DNA from: Bilabrum cf. latius | Lineage: Eukaryota > Bigyra: Bicosoecida > Bigyra > Bicosoecida | DNA length: 64,000 nt | Direction of reading: 5' to 3' | Assembly (NCBI GenBank): GCA_965178125.1 | Contig: OZ237744.1 | Coordinates: 620,001-684,000, forward strand | Shown: positions 15,001 through 30,000 of the stretch, piece by piece | How positions within the stretch are numbered: position 1 is the first letter of the stretch | Layout of the letters: each line of letters starts with the position of its first letter | Notes under the pieces: model-generated | What the model was told of the DNA's origin: nothing | Databases searched by the model: none | The model's input: only the letters and a program-made list of their open reading frames with translations | Made by a program: the position numbers and the translations under genes

Positions 15001-18000
15001 GGCGACAAAGAGCAAAGTCCAGATGCAAGCGTGCCAAGACCGGCTCCTATGCCTCCGTTCGTTGTCGAGTCAATCGGAAGGCATACCTCGTCATTGACGG
15101 CTCTACGAACATCTGCATGGGTCTCGATTCGTGCATCAGAGCCGAACTTGCAGCCAATCATACAGACTGTGTAGGACACTGCGCCTCCCAGTGAGCCCGA
15201 CAGCTGGCTCGGCAACCAGCTGGATCCCGACAATGCACGGGAGGAAGCTGCTGCCGCTGGTACGGAACGGCTTGCAAGTACGTCTAAAGCTCGGATAGAG
15301 TTGAGATTTGAGCCAATGCCTCCCAAGGCTGCCATTGTCGCAGATCGTGGTCCCCAGTATAAGCCACCTGAGGCGCTGCACCCGTCCTCTTGCAGCCTGG
15401 CAGGTAATTCACTAAGCAGACTGTCTACCGTGTATCCCTATGCCTAGCTCGTATCAAAGCTGGAATCGGGGAAGAGGGCCTCCCCAATACCGAAGAATCG
15501 CATCCGTAGACGTCTGCCGGAAGATGGTAGGGCGCCAATTGCCGAGGCCTCAGGATGGGAAGGATCCGCCACAACAACGTCCACCGAACCACCGGAGTTT
15601 CTCAGTGCGGTTGCCTACGAACTCACTGAGTCAGAAATCAACGGCGAGATCGCCATCCCAGTCACAACGAATGATGTGCTGAGGCCAGCGCCATTCGTAG
15701 CCTCAACTGTAAATACAATAGATTGCCCAGGACCAATGATCGGTGCGTCGGATCGAAGCTGCAGCAAGTAGCTGCGATCGGGACCAAGTTGCTTCGCTGC
15801 CTCCTAACAGGCAGCAATCGAGTCAGAGTTCGGAGTCATCCCACCGCACACTCGTATCGAAACGAGCCCGCTTTCCGAATCAGCAATTGCTGACAGGTCC
15901 AACCGGATAGCTGATGAGCCAGCAAGAATCGTCCTACCGTCACCGTTCGCGTGCCCTATCCATACAGGGAATGGACTGCTACCCAAAACATCTGTCGTAT
16001 GCTCAGGCGTAGAAGTGTCAATGGAGAACGTATCAGTAGATGCCCCCGATGCCATTCCAACTCCGTTGATGCACACGAATCTCAGGTGCAGTGGTTGCCC
16101 TTCACTAACGCCCGAGCCTCTAAGTTGCTACTCGGAAAGGCGCACCGTCCCGCTACCACCATTTAGGTCTGAACCCGAAAGTACCGTTTGCCAGATGGCT
16201 CCAGGAATCCTTGCATCGCTGGAATTACCAATCTCGACCTGTGAAAACGTCACCAGGGAGGATGGCAAAAAACCGAGGCCAGTTGAGCTCGGCACAGCTC
16301 CGGTTGAGCCAGCTAGCCACAAGCTATGCATCAAACCGAAGGATTCGCTTGCACTTGCTGGTTTCGTATTAGTCCACATCCCAGAGTGCAAAGTGATGAA
16401 GGCAGCTGCTACACCTGACTGCAGGTCCTGACAGCTCCAGTCTGCATTCACATTGCCCCAATCGCTATAGTAATGCCCATTACGGAGTTGCCCGAGTTCA
16501 ATCGAGGTGTTCTCCGGCTGAGACCGATCCAAGAGCACCCCAGATGTGCGTTGGTGGACGACACTGCCCTATGAACTCCTGGCGTAAACTGTAGACCATA
16601 ATTGGTTCCAGTCGCCAGACATGACTAGATCCGAAGGATAGGACATCCAGTGTATCAATGAGTCAGCGGGAAGCCCAGCCTCACCAGGGAATGCGCTCGA
16701 TCCATAGAATGCCGACCCGCTGCCCACTGAAACTGGGATGCACGGCACAGCCTGGATACCACCACTTCCTGTCTCACTGGCAACATCCAAACTAGCGGGA
16801 GGTCCAAATGCTGCCTCTAAAAGCTCGTAAGCACGTGAAGACGAATTGGCAAGCAAATTTACGGCAGTTGTATTTGAGTCACCTGAGCTGGCCTACATAG
16901 CATGTACCGCAACACAGTACTACAGGCTGGCACCCTAGGAATCACTGAAGCCATACCAAGTCACGCCTACACCAGAGACGTCAGCGCCGTTCTCATCAAG
17001 CCAGACCCCAGATAAGTCTTCCTGGTTCGCACGGACATATGAAGAAGAATTAATCGCATGAGGGGTTCTCATGTCTGATCGGCCCTGGCTGAGCAGGACA
17101 TCTCTGGGAGGTAGACCGTCCAGAGCAGTCCCAGGTCTGATAGCCCCAAGGTTTACAGGTACCGCACGGCCCACACCGTACGAAGATATACCTGCCGAGT
17201 TCATAATGGCTGCGAAGGGGACTAAGAATGCCCCGGTCGGAACTGCGAATGAGGCAAGGTTAGAACCTGCAATGCTCGCAACGAATCCTGCGGATCCCGC
17301 CCGGTTTGCAGCTGGAGAAGGCGCCCGCCCCAGGAGCCAAGTGCTCGGAGCTGTCGTGTTTGCACCACGGTTTGCGTCAATGAATTGCAACTCGGATTGC
17401 ACCACCTGTGCAGCAGATGAAGCAGGAGAAGCAGGGGACGGCGCGACACTCGTGTAGTTGGAAAGTGCTCTTCCTGGCGACAAGAGGGCATCAAGCCACG
17501 CAATAGCAATTTCCTCAGCTACAGCAGCCTGGCGCTCCAGCGACACCTCCTCAGACACCGACTGCCCATCCATCGCGCGTGCCAAGAATATCGCTGTCAC
17601 GTTTGGCACCACAGCAATTTGGGTCTCTACAGCTTCAACACCACTATGCGGATCATACCATCCAGTCAGCCTCACATTCGCACTGGCTCCGATCACAGAC
17701 GCAGGATAGTCACTCTACTGCTAATGCCCAATCGGCAGATCCACTCGCACGTCGAAGAGAGCCGGCCACTAAACGCCTCGACGCAGCCCGCCATCCGCTT
17801 CTACCGATATGATCGGGCGGGTTCTGTCTACAACGATTTGCTTGCTCGTAATTGTGCGAACAAGCTGGGCCGAGTTCATGATAGTTGCCTCGATCGTGTA
17901 CCTCCTGCCTTCCGTTAGACTTGAGGGAGTAGGAATGTCAACCACACCGTGAGTTCCGGCCAGTCCAGACACTGACAAGGCGCTGGCTCCAGGCGCATCT

Positions 18001-21000
18001 GGCCGCATGGAAGCAACAGCATCTCCAGTACCAATGTCCCGCAGCAGAACCCGCAGCGACGTATCAGCAAGCATTGTCTCATTTTCAAGTGGGACGCCGA
18101 CGAGGGCCCTTATTGTTCCAGCAGCGGACCGGTAGTAGACAGTGTCCGCGCCAAGAACGTGTGAGACACGGGAGACCGATGCATCCAGCGATACGGCTTC
18201 TAAATATTGATCGCTGACATCCACACTCTGGAACGACTGGAGAATTGAAGAAGACTGCTGGATGGACCAGTGAGGTGCAGTGGCATCAACGAGAACTCCA
18301 TCAGTCACTGCAAACGATTGCATCCCAGCTGAATTCGAAATTTCGACCCTGACACGATAACGGTCTCGATGCAAACCTACGCCGCGTCCGTATACTGTAG
18401 CAATACCAAGAGATCCTTGGACCACGGATACAGCTTCGGGTATGGGAACAAACGCCGCGGAGCCAACCCCATAATTTCTGTACACCTCGACGGTGAGCCG
18501 GGCAGAGCCGAGACCAGACTCAAAGTCATCGCAGCTCCATCGCACCGTCAAGCTGCCTGGTGAAGTTTGCACATCAATGTCGTTTCGCTTCTCCGAATCT
18601 GCGGTGGCTTCCACACCTGTACCATCTAATGCCAGGTATTCACCAGTGGCCACTGTTCCAAAGTTGCACACGGGAGCTGTCGTATCGACAACAACACCGA
18701 GACCAGCAACGTACGCGGAAACCAATCCAACTTTGTTTCTCGCTCTTAGAATTGCAACAAACTGCTGCGCCGTGCCAGTCTAGATCGAGACGAGCGTGCT
18801 CGAGGACAGTTCCCACACGAACGCACCGACCTCTTCGGGTGATGTCGTTGCACCGACCTCAGTCCAAGACCGCTCCAGCACAAGCGAAGATCCCGATCCA
18901 ACCGAACTAGGTCCGGCTTGACCAATGGAATCTGCAATAGAGCGCAATTCATTCTGCGAAGGGATCCAGTCCGTGTCAGAGCTTACGCCTGCTGGTATTC
19001 GATACAGCGCAACTTCAGCAGTGTCGATCGCGCTCTACGGATCGAACAGACGCCATGCTGCAGCAACGTGCGACAGATTCGACTGAGCTGTGACAAGCGG
19101 CTTGCTTGAGACCAAATGATCGCTCGACAGTTCTCCGACAAGCCCTATCTCATCGGCATGAACATGACGCAGTTGGCCAGCGCCAGAAGACAAGACCAGC
19201 TCCGGCCCGCTGCCATCGAACACCGCTGGCGCTGCAACCGTTCGCATGGTTCGAGCTCCAGACATACTGTGCACGCGGATTGATGGATACAGCGGCACAC
19301 CAGCCAGCGTAGATGCCATTGCAGTAAGTTTGACAATGATAGCCTGCTCCTGGTTGCTAACTGCCTGATCCCCTACGCTTGGATCTCTCTCAACCCAGGT
19401 CCACGGGAGCACATCTGCTGAGCCAGGAGCTGTTCCTATCGCAATTTCACCTCGTGGTGCGACACCAGACTACGGATCGACTGCATTCCATGCAAAGGCA
19501 AGCTCAATGTCCGAAGCATCGCTTGCAAGCTAAAAGAGAGTCTTGCCGGGTGCTGAGCTAGTGGTGATTCTGACAGACTTTGGGGTGCCCTAGGTACCTG
19601 CAGAATCCACGCGTCCTGCACCATTGGAAGCAGAAAATGCAGCATTACTGTGGTCAATAACTCTGGGGATTCCACCCGGGCTTACGATCACCGGGGACGA
19701 AAGGTCGACAGTCACACCATCAGACTCAAACAAAGTCGACTTGCCCACTCGGTTCACGGCACGAACTCGGCATTTCACAGCACTGCCATCGGTCAGGTTC
19801 AAACCTGATACTTGTGCAAATGGTGACGCCCCAGCATCGATAGTTTCACTGATTGATTGCCCGTCAGCATCCACTACAGCAACTTGGTAACTCTGGATAC
19901 CCGATTCCAAGTCTTGCACATCAGCAAAGCTGCACAGCAACTGAGACCGCTCCGACCAGAAGTCTTGATCAAACGAAACACTGGAAGCAGACAAACTGGA
20001 TACAAAGGCAGGGTTCATGGACACCGGGCCATCCTTTACACTGCCTGAATCGATCAGACTTGGTGGTGTTACATCGCGTGTAACGCCGATCGCCGACCCC
20101 CACCTCCAATTTCCAACAGCGTCGACGCAGCGAAGGTTCAGATACCCAGTAGCCCCGTGTGCCAGCTCGGCTGGACCGTCACCTTCCTATTCGCCGATGG
20201 TTATGTTAATCGAGGTGGCGTTCCCAATGCTGCGCCAAGCTGCGATATCGCTTTCCTCTTCGTACAAGCCCGACCTCATCCTGAATCCAGGCGAAGCTGC
20301 ACCGGACGGTGACAAGGGACCCACAGGCGTACTAACGAGCACAGATCCATCTAAAGACCTCGATGATACTTCAATCGGGGTCATTTCTGGCGTCCTCTTA
20401 ACGACTGGACGAGATCCGACGGCTGCATCGCACCTTGGAACCACTAAGGAGTGCCTATCTTGGAGTGTTGGCCACTCACCGGCGACCCAGCCACCAGACG
20501 TGGTTACTGATATGCCACGGGCACCGTTTGAGCCCAAAGTTTCAATGTGGCCAATGATTGGACCTTCCATATCTACTGCTATCTCGGGACCGAACGCGAT
20601 CTCGCGAAGGCCAGCATGGTTCCAGCAGCGCACGGACGGAATGTACACACGGCCCGAGAACACCCGTATACCTTCAGAGGCGACCGAAGCCGTGCCTTGG
20701 TCAGATCCGCTTGACACGGCGCGCACTGTCTCCGTGACATCCCAGGCCATGCCCGGCGACTCGGGCGGAGTAGCTCGCAGCTTGCCACCCGAACCAGTCG
20801 GCGAAGGCACCCTAGTCCAGCCCTGCACATCACTAGCCCCAGCCACTGATCCGATCGCATAAACGCACTCAGCGATTCCAGATTCAGCATCAAGTGAGTC
20901 CCAAGTTAACGTGAAAGTAGTCTGTATGCGAGAGACAACAGGTGGGTCTACATTGACACTGCTGAGCACAGGCGGTGTCCGGTCCAATCGAAGTCCGTCG

Positions 21001-24000
21001 GAGCGCACCCAGTCTGAGAGGCCTCCTGCCCTGTTCTCTGCTCTTACTTCGACGGCATACGTTCGATTGTGCTAAAGCATGCCACCGAAATGACTAGCTA
21101 GCGGGGCCACACTACTCGCTCGAGCGAACCCAACTGCCTTGGTCCTGGATACAACCTCACTGGTGCTTGAATCTATGATGCGCAGGTAATACTCCCACAC
21201 CCCGCTTTCTAGGTCCTCAAACGCAGTCCAAGCTGAACAGAGTGCTCCTTGAGAGTCCTACCAATCTACATCTCGACGACTTGGTGAGCCCATCGAGGCA
21301 GCTACAGGTCTGCCGTCGCCATACCGGTACGCACGCGAAGCCATGTCTGGGCACCCATCCAACACCTGGGCTGCAATCGTATCCGCAGCTGTATCACGCG
21401 TGAATGCTGACTGTGTATGCAGCACATGTTCCGACCTATTGGATCTTCCTGTAGTGCCTCCAGCAACCGGCTCTGTCGTGCGATCGAATATCTCAACGGC
21501 ATTGCGCAATTTGGGAAGAGGCATCCCCAGCACGAATTTCAGTAGAGCATCTTCATTGCTAAAGACTCGGTTCTGAGAGTCACCAGCTCCAGAGGTGAGC
21601 AGCGGATCCGCGATAGCAATGCTATCGCCTTCTGCTCCGGCCGAAGCAGTTCCTCGTTCCAAGGCAAGCTTGTCAGCGATAGAATCGGCAGCAACGTGCA
21701 GCGCCTGGAGTCGACTTTGGTTGCCCCGTGGGAATGGCCATGGCAAATGCAACCCGTTCGAGCGTGCCTCGGCAGGTACTCCGAAGCTGTAATCAATCTG
21801 AGGCACAGTCAGGTCAATGACGATGCCTTCGCCACGGTGAACTTTCGACCCGTTCGCATTGTTGAATGCAACTATCGTGCCATGTGCGACCGTTCCGTGA
21901 GGAATAGCCAGGTCAGATCGATTGAGGACCATATCAGTTGCCGGATACAACGTGTCCCGCATAATGTCGTCAGCACCAGGCGATGATCCTAGGCGGACGA
22001 CGTACTTCATCATTTGGCTTTCAGCATCTAGCATAGCCAGTCTCCAAGTCAAAACAAGGGTGGAGTTCTACGACTAGAATCTGGAATTTATATTGTCTTG
22101 GCGGTATCCTTCTCGCACCCTTCGCGGCAGCAGTACAGGCGGTGTCACGTCATGTACCACCGGTTGATCTCCGACCAACCCCGTGGACACGCCAGCTTTG
22201 TTGAACACCTTGACGATGACAAACAGCCCACGCTGAGCAGTAGGCTCTGGCTTCGGCAGTTGAGAAGCACTGTACCATTGCGGCGACCCTGGCTCGTGTG
22301 TTGGGATCCTCAGCCACGCCTCGATGTACTGCCCTACTCGCATCGCGTTGTAAACGCCTGGCGAGTCATACTCATCGGGTCTTTTCCAGTCAGGATGCGG
22401 AGCCAAAGCCACGTGAATCGGCTGGGGTGATCTTGACAGAGGCATCACATTCGTCTGGCCTGGAACCGTTCCAACTCCAACTTCAAAAAAATCCAACTTC
22501 GATTCCCCATCTCCAGCGGCAAACCGCACCGGGACGGTGATAAGCTGGCCTGTATCTGCTGTGCCGCGTCGGAATGGGCTACGAAGCATCGATTCGCGCT
22601 GAAGCTGGTCAATCAATTCTGAGTCCCACGCATCTTCAAGGCTACTAAATACTGGAGTGTTTACTGAGTCAATCCCTTTGCGAACTTCCCAGTCCCTGTC
22701 GTACAGAGAGGGTCGAAGCGCAAGCTCTTCCACGCTACTGTAGTGCTCAATGTTGTCTAGAGTCTAGTACAGCTCCCAAGCAGTCAATTCCCATGGATGT
22801 GGCCCGCACGGATGCGAAAACGCATTTGCGACGCTCTGCGGGTGAGGGTACAGCTTGGGGACGGTCTAGCCTGAAGAGGCTACGCACGACTGCCACCCGG
22901 ATACATTCTACCTGAGCTGATCCAATTGACTCCATAAGTCGCCTGCACTTCGGCCGATTGTGCCAACACGGTTCAATGCAGAAGAACGCACGACATCAGA
23001 TGCCTGCAATGTAGCGCTCTCGTTCCTCATCGCTGCAATCATGTCAAGGGACAGCATGTCCGTATCAACATGCCAGTGGTCCATGAATGACACGGATCGC
23101 AAAGCCGGAGCAGAATCGTCAAACAAGAACCAGTCAGAGACGGTCTCTCGAATGAGTCCGGCCTGATTTCGCGAGCGCATGCGAATGGTGTAGTTGTGTC
23201 CTGGTTGCAGATCAGTCGGCCAGTAGGTGCTGTCAAAGTCTGGGGTAAACTCTTGCTCAGGTATCACTGGATTCCACGGGTCGCCCTCGTCGATCAGTGA
23301 CAGATAATACCTGTAGATTCCCGACTCTGGGTCCTCGAAGCCGCTCCATCCAGGTAGCACATAGTAAGGCACAGAAGTGTAGTGCACGGACTGGTCGAAG
23401 AGGTTGTGCAGAGTACCGTTCGGGGGGATGGTATGATCAGTTCGTAGCACCATATCGAATGCAAAGTCGCCAATGTTGCCAGAGCTGCTGCTGGTCTTAA
23501 CACTAGCATGGTACTCCGTATCGTGTTCCAGGTCCAAAAAGGTGCGCTCGTCCTCGATTTCAACCTGGCGCTTGCTGGCCAGATCGTCCACCCGACCAAC
23601 GTCATTCAAGGGAGCAATATCGGCGCCTCGCATGCTTGTGCCTACCTTGGTTTCAAATGCAGAGATCTCAGTAGATACTGAGGGCTCCTTCGGAACAAAT
23701 GAGGACACGACAGAATCCTCTGATGATGTCCACAAGACCGTGTCGTATTCGAAACACCTCCACCGTGGCCGGAAGTTAGGTGGCGCATAGTCAACTCTAC
23801 CGTACAGGCACGAGCGACGGACCATGGCGCCATCAAGACTGCGCTGTACCCGATAGTCGGACGGTACGGCGGGACTCCTGTCAAAGTCGACGGGCCCTGA
23901 CGTTGCTGAAGTCCTGAGCCGCTCCTCATTGTATGCAATCACGGTCACATACACGCGAGTCATATCTGAGAGCTGTCTAGCCAGTCCCGCCACTGTCTTG

Positions 24001-27000
24001 GATGTCTGCTTCCCATCAATTGTCTCGCGGCGGACATTGCATCCACCTGGCCATGTACCGACGCAGACGTCATAGGCAGCCAAGTCAGATTCAGGATCGT
24101 AAAAGTCTCGAATCACAACTGCAACAGCATCCGGGGTTGACTGCTATACACTTATGGACCCGCGCTGGGGTGGCGTCGTATCATATGGCCCGGACTCAAT
24201 GTAGAACAGCCGTTTTCGAATCGGAGGCAGCCCCCAAGCAAAAATCGTTCCTTGCGTTTCGCCACACCACTTTATGAAAGGAATTGGGATGCAAACCTTA
24301 CCAAACCCAACTGAGAAACACTTTTCCCTGAAGCCAAAGCACAGAAAGATGTTGAAGTACCAGGAAAACCGGATATGGAGAGGAACAGTCTCAATATCTG
24401 CAGATAGCGCGACCCTGATGCCTCCACCAGACGACAAGCCAAATGTAATGGCCGGTATAAACGTTGTGCGCATCACCGTGGCTCTAACGCCCAGGCCAGC
24501 GTATGCAAGAGGAACGCGACGTGTACCGATAGTGGCCTCAGCGAAGATACCGGCCTGCGGTATCGGGACCACAATGATAGATCTTCTAGTTAAGCACAAG
24601 GCTACAGCAAGATCCGCGCGCATCTCCAAGCCAGCCGCAGCCCGAATCTGCAAAGGGATGAAAGCCACGAAGTAGTTGTACTATCGCTGAAAAATCACAA
24701 TTTCCTGAGAGAAGAGCTCAAAGCTGTCTCCAAAGCACCCGTCTATCTCCACATTGCCAGGCTCTAGCTCACCAAGGCGTCGTCTACCTCGGCCACGAAC
24801 AATCGTAGCTTGATCATCTGTACGGTCCACGCCCCTAGCTTGCCTAACTGCATCTTCAACGAGTTTCTCTGCGTGCGGCGACCTCGCATTGACCAAGCCG
24901 CGCTCACGCAGTGTTAACTGGTGTAAATTAGCAGCTGTAGCCCGAAGCAAGCCAGTCTCGTCGCCCTCCGTAGCTACTGATAGGAGGACCCTTCGTCGAA
25001 GCAGAGGCTCTCCATCCACGGTGCATTTCTGCTTCCCGAATGAAATCAAGCACCGCGGCTTCACAATGTACTTGCCGAGAACATGGAAGTATAGTATATT
25101 GTCAGAAATGTACGGTTTCATCGATCGGATGACAGGGGCATCAAACAGATACAGCGAGTCATCCACATCAAGCCCGTACTCCAGCATCTTCGGTCGTGAA
25201 GCCACGGAAGCTCCGGAAAATGCGATTGCGAAGTAGTTCACCCCGGTCTCTCTCCGCTCGAATGCAAGGCTTTCTGCTCCAGGGGGAACCCTCATTGCTT
25301 GCACCTGTGTAGCTGATCTGTCATGCATCTTGCCTTGCTTGAGGGCGATCTTAGATTTACTGTACCGGGTTCTCGCAGGACCGGCCTGGTGAAACTCAAT
25401 GCGGCACTCGAAACCCTGCTGGAGGGCACACCTGGAGAGGATGACATGCGAGAACGTGCTTACTGTAGTCTTCCCAGTTTTGCTACGTCTGGGCGGGCCA
25501 ACCTCGCGAAAGTCAGCGATGAAGCCCTTGACATGCGAACCGATTTCCACAGTTTGCTCGATCGTCATCGACCCCAGGATACCCCCGTCCTCGGGACTTC
25601 TCCAGTCTTCAAGGATACCGCGACCCCTACCAGCCTGCAGGAACATACCCGTCACCGGGTTCACTTCGTATGCCATGGCATAGCCTTTGTTGCCCTTCGT
25701 CTCGAGAGCAGGCAAGCCCTAGTCTGCGGGGCGATAGTGCTCGAATACCCAAAGCAACTCCTTATCGTCGTCACCATCCCTAAAATACAGACCGGATGCG
25801 ACGCAATCAACAACAAATACAGCTGGTTGCGAAATATCAACAACATTCGGAATATCGACATCGATGGTTCCAATTGGCAAGTCCTCGGGTTCGGACCCCC
25901 GCGACAAGCCTGCTCTGATATCCGCTGCCTTAAAACCGAAGACTCTGTTGCCGCGGGGTATTCCATTCTGACCAGGCACGTCCTCGGAATCATCAGATAT
26001 GTAGACCCAGTCTATCACGTGAGCAACACCTCTTGCGGTTATGTTCAGATGATTTCGGTCGCCGAGATTGTCAACAAGCCTAAAGATCTTGCGCACCTGG
26101 CCATTGCCACCGCGTTCCATAACGACTAGCAGTGCACCGTCTTCACCTCGATCGGCCCTGTCGCCAGTCGGGTGCATCGTCAAAAGCAAGCTGTCGGTAC
26201 CAAAGAAACTAGTACCGGTTGGCATCCACTCTTCGAACAAGCCAGGGATTGTGTACCTGAAACGATCAGAACTAGTCTTGATCAATGGCGGGGATGACCT
26301 GTCGTAGAACATCATGTACCTGTAGATGCGAGTCCATCGCTGGTAGAATGTGGACGACCTTCTCTCCTGTCGAAGACAAGTGTTGCCGTCGCACCACGGG
26401 ATATCCTACCAGTCCTTCAGATCAGCGTCATTCTTCCCAACGTTCCACTTATTGACAAGAGACCGCGCCTTTCCTCCCAGGTCGAGGTCAATACGCGACA
26501 GGAAGTCGAGGGCTGCAGTTGACCTGCCGAGCAACTCATCGAGAAAGTTGTGAGCAACTTGTGCGTGCTGACTGAAGTCCAACTGTTGGAACGCTCTAGC
26601 CGCACGTTCAACGGGCTGCAGCGGCTCAAGGAATTTCGAAATATCAGGCTAGAAGTTGATAACGTCCTGCAAGAGATCGCGGAATCCAGACAGTCGTCCA
26701 CGCTGGGCCTCTACCTTACTCACAAACGTAGGAATTATCCGAACCACACGTCCATGGTGAGTGACCCACTCAGACCGAAGGTCTCTCAGAATAGCCTGTG
26801 TCTTGTCAAGTGGAGGCAGAACGAAATTGCGAGCAGTTTGCGCGACAGCTGCAACCTTGCCCACAACCTCCTTGGCGAACCGCTGCGCACCGTCAAGGAC
26901 CGGTTTCAGAGTGCCTCCGATATTCAACGTGTCTGTCAGATTGGCAACAGTCCAGACTGCATCCTACACAATGGCCCGCGCCGACGGCAGGCCAGCATCG

Positions 27001-30000
27001 AACTCAAACAGGACTGACGGCTGCATCAAAAAGTCCGCGTTGTCTGCAATGGAGCCCAACTGAGCTGCTGGGAGCATGAATTCGGGCGAAACCGCTAGCT
27101 CTAGGCCACCGAGTGACGCGTTGGCAGAAAGGTTCAGGCTCAATCCAAGCCCAAGGGAAGGCAGGAAGTTTGGAGACGCCAACATCCGGAGAGCAGCTTC
27201 GGCAGCAGAGCGTCCTGTCCGCACAGCCTTTCCGGCGTCAGCAAGCTCACCTGCAGCCTCTCGGAACTTGATCAAGTTCGCCAAGCACGTTGATCCAGAA
27301 TTGCAAATACCAGCCTGTTGAGACGACGAGCCCTGCGTCAACAGTGCTTCAGCGAGGGTATCAAAATCAGGCAGACCAGCCATTGCACCAAGCGCACCAT
27401 CCATTGCCTGCTTTGCAAGGGATGCGATATCAATCGGGGCCTGCACAGAAGTAGAAGAAGAAGACTAGGATACTAGGTCCTGGAGACCAATATCAACTAC
27501 ACCCAGGTTGCTACCAGGCTAGGTATCTTCATCAGATGCCGGAAGGGATACAGATGATCTAGTGTAGGGCACATTTGCCACCGCACGAAGCCCACCACAA
27601 ACGGATGCGAGGCCCATGAAAAACTACCGTCCTCCCTTTACTGCTTCCGCCAGCTCAATATCAGCCCCTTCGATCCCGCCGGCGGCGGCGTGCAGCTGCC
27701 TAGCCGTTACTTGCAGGACTCCGTCGACTCGCTCTCGAATGATCGCGGCGTTGAGCGTATCGTTGATCTGCGATTCAAACCGCTCTGTGAGCCCCTAGGC
27801 TTGGTCAACCAGGCCATTTACTTGGGAAATCTACTGCTTGATGTTGCGAACCTCTTCGAGAAGGCCTTCAGCCTTGCTTTCAGCCCGGAGCATCAGATCC
27901 AAGATTTCTCCACGGAGCTTGTTGAACAGGTTGTCCACTGCAGTGTTGATCCGGTCATTCCAGCCGAAGACAACGTCTTGGGCCGAGTCAAGTGCCTCCT
28001 AAACGCCACCCATAGCCTGGGCTTTCTTGTCATTCAAAGCCTTGACGGCCCGCGCTTCGAGCTTTTCAATTTCTCCACGGAGCAAGTCGGAGATTCGGTC
28101 GAAGTCCGTGACCTCTTCAACGGCATCGCGAAGCTGCTGACCAAGATCGCGGAGTTGATCAATCCGGTCCATCACATCATCTGCTTTGCGAGACATCTTG
28201 CTCACAGCCTATCCGATAGATTTTTGGTCCTTGAGGAGCCTCGAAGTGGCACGGAGACTGTCTGCGAAGAGCTGCATCTTCTGCACCGAATCCCCAATCT
28301 GCTCTTCCACCCAATCTAGGAAATCGTCCACAACTCCTTTGGCCGCGTCTGCAATCTCAAGGTGCTTGTTCCCGACGTATCGCTCGGCTTTTCGTACGAG
28401 CCCCTCAGCTTTGTCTCCAACAAAACTGGCTGCCCCACCAATCTTGTCTTCGAATTTGGCAAACCACCGCTGAAGCAGTCGCTGCATCTACTGTGCTACT
28501 TCTTCAAGCTTCGTCGCAATGGAGGTGCCCGCAGAATCGATGGTGCCGCGTACCCACTGCTGGAGCCTCCCCGCAGTTTCGAGCAGCGTTGCGTTTGCTA
28601 TTTGCACCGACTGGGTCACTTTGTCGATCACTGCCTCGCACGCGGAGTCCGCCAACTCTAAGCCCTGGTCCAGTCGGTTGATAAATGGGCGAATTCGCGC
28701 GTCAGCCTGACGCACCGTGTCCTGCGCAGTTCTGCGCGCCTTGGTTACTGCACTCAGCGCCGGATCCACGATTTTCTCGTACACCTCCGCTCGCACCTTG
28801 TCCACTCCGCTCGTAACCAAGAACCCGAGCTCGTTCACCGCAGCGAGAGACGCACCTGTCATCTGCTTCAAATAATTGGCCGACGCATCTGATGCACGAG
28901 CCAAGAGCAGGGGGTTTGCCAGTGGAGATGACAGTGCGTTGCAAATAGGCAATTGCGCCGAAGGAGCTCTGCTTCGGAGGCTGTCCCAGCTCCTTCGCAG
29001 GCGCTGAACAGCACGGTCGCGGGATGACAGCAGTCTCGACTGCTCTGCTGAGGTTCGTGATTCTAAGTCGGTCGGCAAGACGAGCGCCGCATCTTGCAGC
29101 GCGTCTGACAAAGAGGATGCGAACGTCTCCACACGGCTGGACAGCACTTCTTTGGCAGGCTCGGAGACGGACAAAGCGCTTCGTGCAGCATCACGGTCCT
29201 CGACAGTGGTGATTCTCAGGACATTTGGACTGCTGATGGTGGTCTCAAACGCAAAGCGGGCAGATGTCGCCAGCCATGCAGGACCAATGTTAATCTTTCC
29301 ATCGAATCCCAGCGCAGGAACTTCAAGCGACCGCAGCGCGTCCAGAGCGGGTTTCAGGATCAGCCCGACAGGGTTCGTCACCTTGAAATTCAACAAGGAA
29401 TCAAGCAGGTCTCCAACTGAAGCCGACATGAGATCGTCCAAGGAGCCAACGAAATTCACAACGGCGGCAAGAGCTTCCGCTGTATTCTGTGCGGTCCCGT
29501 CCGCAAACCTGTCCAAGCCCTCGATAGTCTGAGTCGCAGAACCAAATAGGCGGTCAATGCCAGCATTAGCTAGATCCTCTGCTCTCAAAGTACCGCCTGC
29601 GATCGCAGTGCGGAGGGTCTTGACTACAGCGCTAGATTGCAGCAGGGCAGCGTCAACTTGAGTACCGAACCGCTCAAGACCTCGCTGAATAGGGTTCAGG
29701 GCGTCGGCGACATCGAAACTTTCAATTGCCTTAAATATCTCATCTGCGCGCCGTAGGATCTCCCTAAACTTCTTCACGATCGGGATCTGCTCCAACGCCT
29801 TCCTGCATTTTTCGACGAACGCCAACACCTCCGCAGAAATATCAAAAGTATCAAGTAGAGAGTCGAGGTACTGCAGCACATCCTCCGCAAATTGAGCGAC
29901 TGGCCGAAGAAACGCCTCAACTCTTTCCACAAACGGCTCAACCTTCTCCCGGAACTTCCTAAGCAGCAGGGCAAGCCGCCGGCCAAGGGTGTCCAGCGCA